From Collimonas silvisoli (lineage in GTDB: Bacteria; Pseudomonadota; Gammaproteobacteria; Burkholderiales; Burkholderiaceae_D), in assembly GCF_018305005.1 (NCBI RefSeq), contig NZ_JAGQEG010000019.1, positions 1 through 64,000 on the forward strand: a stretch of 64,000 nt of DNA, given 5' to 3'. Both the position numbers and the translations under genes were made by a program. Below, in pieces: positions 59,388 to 64,000 of this stretch (its first letter is position 1; each line of letters opens with the position of its first letter). The notes beneath the pieces were generated by a model. That model searched no databases and was not told where the DNA came from. It worked only from the letters and a program-made list of their open reading frames with translations.

Positions 59388-60887
59388 TCACTTCTTTTTC
59401 AGCAAGGAGCCCAACACGCCGCGAATCAATTCGCGTCCTACTTGCGAGCCGATGGTGCGTGCAGCGGATTTGACGACAGCCTGGACTACCGTATCTTTGC
59501 GCCCGGAACCGCCGCCGAGCAGACCACCCAACACGCTGCCCCATGCACTGACGGTTGCACCGATTGAAGAATCTGCGCCCGTCTCGACGCCGTCTTTGGC
59601 AGTTGGAGTGGCAGCACGCCCCTTTAATTTTTCGTATGCTGACTCACGATCAACCGCAGTCTCATACACCCCGGCGACGATCGAAGCTGCCATCAACTGC
59701 TTGCGCTCGTCAGCGGTGATCGGGCCGATCTGCGATGCCGGCGGCAGGATGAAAGCGCGTTCGACGATATTCGGACGGCCCTTCTCATCCAGGAAAGACA
59801 CCAGTGCTTCGCCGACGCCAAGCTCGCCGATGACTTGCGCGGTATTCAAATCGGGATTAGCACGGAAGGTATCGGCGGCGGCTTGCACTGCCTTCTGGTC
59901 GCGTGGCGTATAGGCGCGCAGCGCATGCTGCACGCGGTTGCCAAGCTGACCCAGCACGGTGTCTGGGATATCCAGCGAGTTTTGCGTGACGAAGAACACG
60001 CCCACTCCCTTGGAGCGGATCAAACGCACCACCTGCTCGATCTTTTGCAGCAAGGGTTTGGGCGCTTCGCTGAACAGTAAATTCGCCTCGTCGAAGAAGA
60101 AGACCAGCTTCGGTTGGTCCAGATCGCCGACTTCCGGCAGATGCTCGAACAGTTCCGACAGCAGCCACAGCAAAAAGGTCGAATACAAACGCGGTGCGTT
60201 CAGCAATTTGTCGGCCGCCAGGATATTCACCACGCCCTTGCCATTGCCGTCGGTCTGGATCAGGTCATCGATATTCAGCATCGGTTCGCCGAAAAACTGT
60301 TCGCCGCCCTGCTCGCCGATGCCGATCAGGCCACGCTGGATGGCGCCGATGCTGGCGGCGGAAATATTGCCGTATTCGGTCTGGAAGCCGGCGGCGTTAT
60401 CGCCGACGTGCTGCAGCATCGCCCGCAGATCCTTCAGATCCAGCAGCAGCAAGCCGCTATCGTCGGCGATCTTGAAAACCAGTTGCAATACGCCTTGCTG
60501 CGTATCGTTCAGATTGAGCATGCGCGCCAGCAGCAAGGGTCCCATATCGGAAATGGTGGCCCGCACCGGATGCCCCTGCACGCCGTACACGTCCCAGAAA
60601 GTCACCGGCGTCGCTGCCCACTGCGGCTCATCGATGCCTAGCGTCTCCAGGCGCTGCTTCAGCTTGGCCGACGTTGCGCCAGCCTTGGCAAGACCGGACA
60701 GATCGCCTTTGACGTCCGCCATGAAGACCGGCACGCCGCTGTCCGAGAGTGCCTGCGCGATGACCTGCAAGGTCACGGTTTTGCCGGTGCCGGTAGCGCC
60801 GGTGATACAACCATGGCGATTGACTAACGCAGGTAGAAGCGTCAGCTCTTGCTGGGCATTTTTCGCAATCAGGAGGGGATTTGGCAT
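59388..60887 (-). CDS. HerA-like ATPase (DUF853, YjgR-like)
   Basis: 499 residues. Walker A GATGTGKT at 30-37, Walker [14 protein letters not shown] and the [19 protein letters not shown] sensor region belong to the HerA/FtsK-type helicases of the DUF853 group. A Gly-rich segment near the C-terminus ([15 protein letters not shown]) precedes the conserved end. No NurA partner is nearby, so a DNA-end-resection role is not implied. Role in most bacteria unknown. Confidence 0.88.
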   Translation of the reverse strand: MPNPLLIAKNAQQELTLLPALVNRHGCITGATGTGKTVTLQVIAQALSDSGVPVFMADVKGDLSGLAKAGATSAKLKQRLETLGIDEPQWAATPVTFWDVYGVQGHPVRATISDMGPLLLARMLNLNDTQQGVLQLVFKIADDSGLLLLDLKDLRAMLQHVGDNAAGFQTEYGNISAASIGAIQRGLIGIGEQGGEQFFGEPMLNIDDLIQTDGNGKGVVNILAADKLLNAPRLYSTFLLWLLSELFEHLPEVGDLDQPKLVFFFDEANLLFSEAPKPLLQKIEQVVRLIRSKGVGVFFVTQNSLDIPDTVLGQLGNRVQHALRAYTPRDQKAVQAAADTFRANPDLNTAQVIGELGVGEALVSFLDEKGRPNIVERAFILPPASQIGPITADERKQLMAASIVAGVYETAVDRESAYEKLKGRAATPTAKDGVETGADSSIGATVSAWGSVLGGLLGGGSGRKDTVVQAVVKSAARTIGSQVGRELIRGVLGSLLKKK

Positions 60888-60988
60888 GTTTTAACGGGCG
60901 TGGAGGTCGATTTCAATGGATTTCAAGAAAGTGCAATATGGTAAAATTGCGCTTTGATTATAGCTAACTCAAGCAAGAAAGAACCATC

Positions 60989-61714
60989 ATGGCTGGACAC
61001 AGCAAATGGGCCAATATTAAACATAAGAAGGCCGCCACCGATGCCAAACGCGGCAAGATCTGGACCCGGTTGATCAAGGAAATCACGGTTGCAGCCCGCA
61101 TGGGCGTCGGCGATGCCGACGCCAACCCGCGCTTGCGGCTGGCGATTGACAAGGCATCCGACGCCAATATGCCGAAGGATAACGTAACCCGTGCAATCCA
61201 GCGCGGCAGCGGCGGCCTGGATGGCGTCAACTATGAAGAAGTACGTTACGAAGGTTATGGCATCAATGGCGCCGCCATCATTGTCGATTGCATGACTGAC
61301 AATAGAATCCGCACCGTGGCCGAAGTCCGCCACGCGTTTTCCAAGTTCGGCGGCAACATGGGCACCGAAGGTTCCGTGGCTTTCATGTTCAAGCATTGCG
61401 GCCAGTTGCTGTTCGCGCCAGGCACCAATGAGGACGCCTTGATGGAAGCCGCTCTGGAAGCCGGTGCGGAAGACGTCATCACCGACGACGAAGGCGGGAT
61501 TGAAGTCATTTCCGCACCACATGATTTTGCGGCGCTCAAAGAGGCATTGGAAAAAGCCGGTTTCAAGGCTGAAATGGCGGAAATCATCATGAAGCCGGCA
61601 ACCGAAACCGTGTTCTCCGGCGATGATGCGATCAAGATGCAAAAGCTGCTCGACGCTCTGGAAAACCTGGACGACGTGCAAGAAATTTACAGTAACGCAG
61701 TCATCCAAGACTGA
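60989..61714 (+). CDS. YebC/PmpR family regulatory protein
   Basis: 241 residues. [20 protein letters not shown] is the invariant start, and [20 protein letters not shown] and the C-terminal domain are intact. The family includes DNA-binding regulators and proteins that help ribosomes through proline-rich stretches; which applies here is open. AAGAAAG lies upstream of the ATG. Eighteen bases before purD. Confidence 0.93.
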   Translation: MAGHSKWANIKHKKAATDAKRGKIWTRLIKEITVAARMGVGDADANPRLRLAIDKASDANMPKDNVTRAIQRGSGGLDGVNYEEVRYEGYGINGAAIIVDCMTDNRIRTVAEVRHAFSKFGGNMGTEGSVAFMFKHCGQLLFAPGTNEDALMEAALEAGAEDVITDDEGGIEVISAPHDFAALKEALEKAGFKAEMAEIIMKPATETVFSGDDAIKMQKLLDALENLDDVQEIYSNAVIQD

Positions 61715-61732
61715 TACGGATCGTATACCTTT

Positions 61733-63007
61733 ATGAAAATTCTCGTAGTCGGCTCTGGCGGCCGTGAGCATGCCCTGGCGTGGAAAATCGCCCAATCCCC
61801 GCGTATACAAACCGTCTACGTGGCGCCCGGCAACGGCGGCACCGCACTCGATCAGCGGCTGGAAAACATCAACATCACCGATCCGGCGGCGCTGGCCGAT
61901 TTCGTCGAGCGCGAACATGTCGCGCTCACGGTGGTCGGCCCTGAGACTCCGCTGGCGGCCGGCATCGTGAATATTTTCCGCGATCGCGGCCTGAAGATTT
62001 TCGGACCGACGCGTGAAGCCGCGCAGCTGGAAAGCTCGAAGGATTTCGCCAAATCCTTCATGCAGCGGCATCACATCCCGACCGCCGAATATCAAACCTT
62101 TTCCGACGTCAACGCCGCCCATCAGTACATTGATCAAAAAGGCGCGCCGATCGTCATCAAGGCCGATGGCCTGGCTGCCGGCAAGGGCGTGGTGGTTGCC
62201 ATGACTATCGAAGAGGCACATGGCGCAGTGGATATGATGTTGTCCGACAATCGCCTCGGCGACGCCGGCGCGCGCGTGGTGATCGAGGAATTCCTGGCCG
62301 GCGAGGAAGCCAGCTTCATCGTCATGGTCGACGGCAAGCACATCTTGCCGCTGGCCACCAGCCAGGATCACAAGCGCCTCAAGGATGACGACCAGGGTCC
62401 GAACACCGGCGGCATGGGCGCTTATTCACCGGCGCCTATCGTCACGCCGGCGCTGCACGCACGTGTCATGCGGGAAATCATCACGCCTACGGTGCAAGGC
62501 ATGGCCAAGGACGGCATTCCGTTCAGCGGCTTTTTATACGCCGGCCTGATGATCGACGATAAAGGCAATCCGAAGACGCTGGAATTCAATTGCCGCATGG
62601 GCGACCCGGAAACCCAGCCGATCATGGCGCGCCTGAAAACCGATCTGCTGCAGGTCATGGAACATGCTGTCAACGGCACGCTGGACACGATTGAGCTGGA
62701 GTGGGACCGCCGCACCGCGCTCGGCGTGGTGATGGCCGCAGCCGGTTATCCCGACGCCCCGCGCAAGGATGACCTGATTACGGGGATTCCCGCCGAGACT
62801 GTCGATACCGTGACGTTTCATGCCGGCACCACCTTGAACGGCGAGCGTTTGACGACTTCCGGCGGCCGGGTTCTGTGCGTGGTCGGCCTGGGCGATAGCG
62901 TCAAAATGGCGCAGAAGCAGGCCTACAACGTAGTTGACGCGATTCATTTCAGCGGTGCGCAATTCCGCCGCGATATCGGCTGGCGGGCACTGAAGAAACA
63001 TGCCTGA
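61733..63007 (+). CDS. purD: Phosphoribosylamine--glycine ligase
   Basis: 424 residues. [20 protein letters not shown] start, ATP-grasp domain with [17 protein letters not shown], and [19 protein letters not shown] (family signature). Second step of purine synthesis: joins glycine to phosphoribosylamine. Complete, usual length. Confidence 0.96.
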   Translation: MKILVVGSGGREHALAWKIAQSPRIQTVYVAPGNGGTALDQRLENINITDPAALADFVEREHVALTVVGPETPLAAGIVNIFRDRGLKIFGPTREAAQLESSKDFAKSFMQRHHIPTAEYQTFSDVNAAHQYIDQKGAPIVIKADGLAAGKGVVVAMTIEEAHGAVDMMLSDNRLGDAGARVVIEEFLAGEEASFIVMVDGKHILPLATSQDHKRLKDDDQGPNTGGMGAYSPAPIVTPALHARVMREIITPTVQGMAKDGIPFSGFLYAGLMIDDKGNPKTLEFNCRMGDPETQPIMARLKTDLLQVMEHAVNGTLDTIELEWDRRTALGVVMAAAGYPDAPRKDDLITGIPAETVDTVTFHAGTTLNGERLTTSGGRVLCVVGLGDSVKMAQKQAYNVVDAIHFSGAQFRRDIGWRALKKHA

Positions 63008-63029
63008 TCAGGCCGCCGGCATATGACAC

Positions 63030-63094
63030 GCAGGGTGGGCAGCTGTGCCCACGGAGTGCGTTTCCGCGTGGGCAGAAGAACCTGCCCACCCTGC
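63030..63094. repeat. Nested palindromic intergenic repeat
   Basis: Outer arms GCAGGGTGGGCAG (63030-63042) and CTGCCCACCCTGC (63082-63094) are perfectly complementary. Inner arms TGCCCACG and CGTGGGCA form a second stem inside. The outer arm shares GCAGGGTGGGCA with the hairpin at 37160. It lies between purD and hemF and may be a dispersed element. Confidence 0.65.
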
Positions 63095-63126
63095 TCCTAT
63101 TAGCGCAAGCATTATTTTCTTCCTCG

Positions 63127-64000
63127 ATGAGCTCAAACATCACTCCCGGCAGTCCGGCCACGGCCGTCAAATCCTATCTGCTCGACCTGCAAGCACGCAT
63201 CGTCGCGGCGCTGGAGCAGATCGACGGCAATTCATTCGGTAGCGACCAATGGCAACGTGCGGAAGGCGGCGGCGGCATTTCGCGCATCATCGAAGAAGGC
63301 AATGTACTGGAACGCGGCGGCGTCGGCTTCTCGCACGTGATGGGTACCAGCCTGCCGCCGTCGGCAGCCGCCAACCGCCCTGAACTGGCCGGCCGGCAGT
63401 GGGAAGCCATGGGGGTGTCGCTGGTGATGCATCCGCGTAACCCGTTTGCGCCGACGGTACACATGAATGTACGTTTCTTTATCGCCAGCGCCGAAGGCAA
63501 GGAGCCGGTATGGTGGTTTGGCGGCGGCATGGATCTGACGCCGTATTACGGTTTTACGGAAGACGTCGAACACTTTCACCGCAGCTGCCGCGACGCCCTG
63601 ACGCCCTTCGACAGCGCAGCCGACAAGGATACCAAAGCAGCGCTCTACCCGCGCTTCAAGCAATGGTGCGACGATTACTTCTATCTGAAACATCGCAAGG
63701 AACCGCGCGGCGTCGGCGGCATTTTCTTCGACGATTTCAACCAGCTGGGTTTCGAACAGAGCTTTGCCATGATGCAAAGCGTCGGCAATGCGTTTATCCC
63801 GGCATATACGCCCATCCTGGCGCGCCGCAAGGATATTCCCTACGGTGAAACCGAGCGGGATTTCCAGGCATATCGCCGCGGCCGCTATGTTGAATTCAAT
63901 TTAGTGTATGATCGCGGCACTTTGTTCGGTCTGCAATCCGGAGGACGTACCGAGTCCATCCTGATGTCGATGCCGCCCGTGGTCAAGTGGCGTTACGACT
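63127..64000 (+). CDS. hemF: Oxygen-dependent coproporphyrinogen III oxidase, 3' truncated
   Basis: 291 codons are visible before the window ends; the gene normally has about 300-310. [67 protein letters not shown] and [20 protein letters not shown] are HemF signatures. It converts coproporphyrinogen III to protoporphyrinogen IX using oxygen, in the cytoplasm. ATG at 63127. Confidence 0.93.
   Translation, partial: MSSNITPGSPATAVKSYLLDLQARIVAALEQIDGNSFGSDQWQRAEGGGGISRIIEEGNVLERGGVGFSHVMGTSLPPSAAANRPELAGRQWEAMGVSLVMHPRNPFAPTVHMNVRFFIASAEGKEPVWWFGGGMDLTPYYGFTEDVEHFHRSCRDALTPFDSAADKDTKAALYPRFKQWCDDYFYLKHRKEPRGVGGIFFDDFNQLGFEQSFAMMQSVGNAFIPAYTPILARRKDIPYGETERDFQAYRRGRYVEFNLVYDRGTLFGLQSGGRTESILMSMPPVVKWRYD

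Noticed and set aside
60923-62371. 482-residue leftward open frame opposite yebC and purD
   Set aside because: Covers two clear housekeeping genes on the other strand; shadow of codon bias.

Overview
The window is chromosomal DNA of a betaproteobacterium, most likely Burkholderiales, family Oxalobacteraceae (Collimonas-like). This placement is inferred from the style of the housekeeping proteins (PepN, FBPase, YebC, PurD, HemF), high GC with a P2-type prophage, and polyol and quinone metabolism genes. No rRNA or other decisive marker is present.

Region 1 (1-15045) is the right part of a P2-like prophage. The tail genes run FII-E-E'-T-U-D, including a slippery heptamer for the -1 frameshift that makes E+E'. 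They are followed by an AT-richer cargo gene for a secreted ricin-type lectin and a decayed GNAT gene. A leftward operon of membrane-anchored or small proteins shares sequence blocks with the phage repressor downstream of it in transcription order. The repressor gene then diverges from a tightly overlapping early operon: ribbon-helix-helix proteins, an Ogr-like zinc finger, the HUH replication endonuclease gpA, a methyltransferase and an AlpA-like protein. The operon converges on a tyrosine integrase next to tRNA-Arg(CCT).

Region 2 (15240-18615) is a small decayed island on the other side of the same tRNA. A 21-bp direct repeat of the tRNA 5' end flanks a broken integrase and a frameshifted multicopper oxidase.

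Region 3 (18.8-34.5 kb) is mixed core genome: a GGDEF cyclase, small secreted proteins, PanE-like, Mpo1-like and cupin enzymes, a GDSL hydrolase, and a QseBC/PmrAB-like two-component system followed by a DegQ-type protease. Matching TTTAAG-N5-TTTAAT boxes precede the regulator and the protease. Three copies of a roughly 80-bp repeat with DnaA-box-like words and two similar C-rich sRNA candidates lie between genes.

Region 4 (34.5-44.0 kb) is a pentitol (probably D-arabinitol) catabolic locus: a SorC-type regulator, divergent to a binding protein, two permeases, a HAD phosphatase, an ATPase with an altered Walker A, D-arabinitol dehydrogenase and xylulokinase. Together they would import D-arabinitol, oxidise it to D-xylulose and phosphorylate it into the pentose phosphate pathway.

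Region 5 (44.1-64.0 kb) holds tRNA-Thr(CGT), a hydrolase/M14 peptidase pair, a PhzF-like gene, an ene-reductase with a divergent MerR regulator, a MazG-like hydrolase, a second GGDEF protein, fructose-1,6-bisphosphatase, aminopeptidase N, a DUF4136 lipoprotein, a quinone oxidoreductase with a small membrane protein, a DMT transporter, a HerA-like ATPase, YebC, PurD and a truncated HemF.
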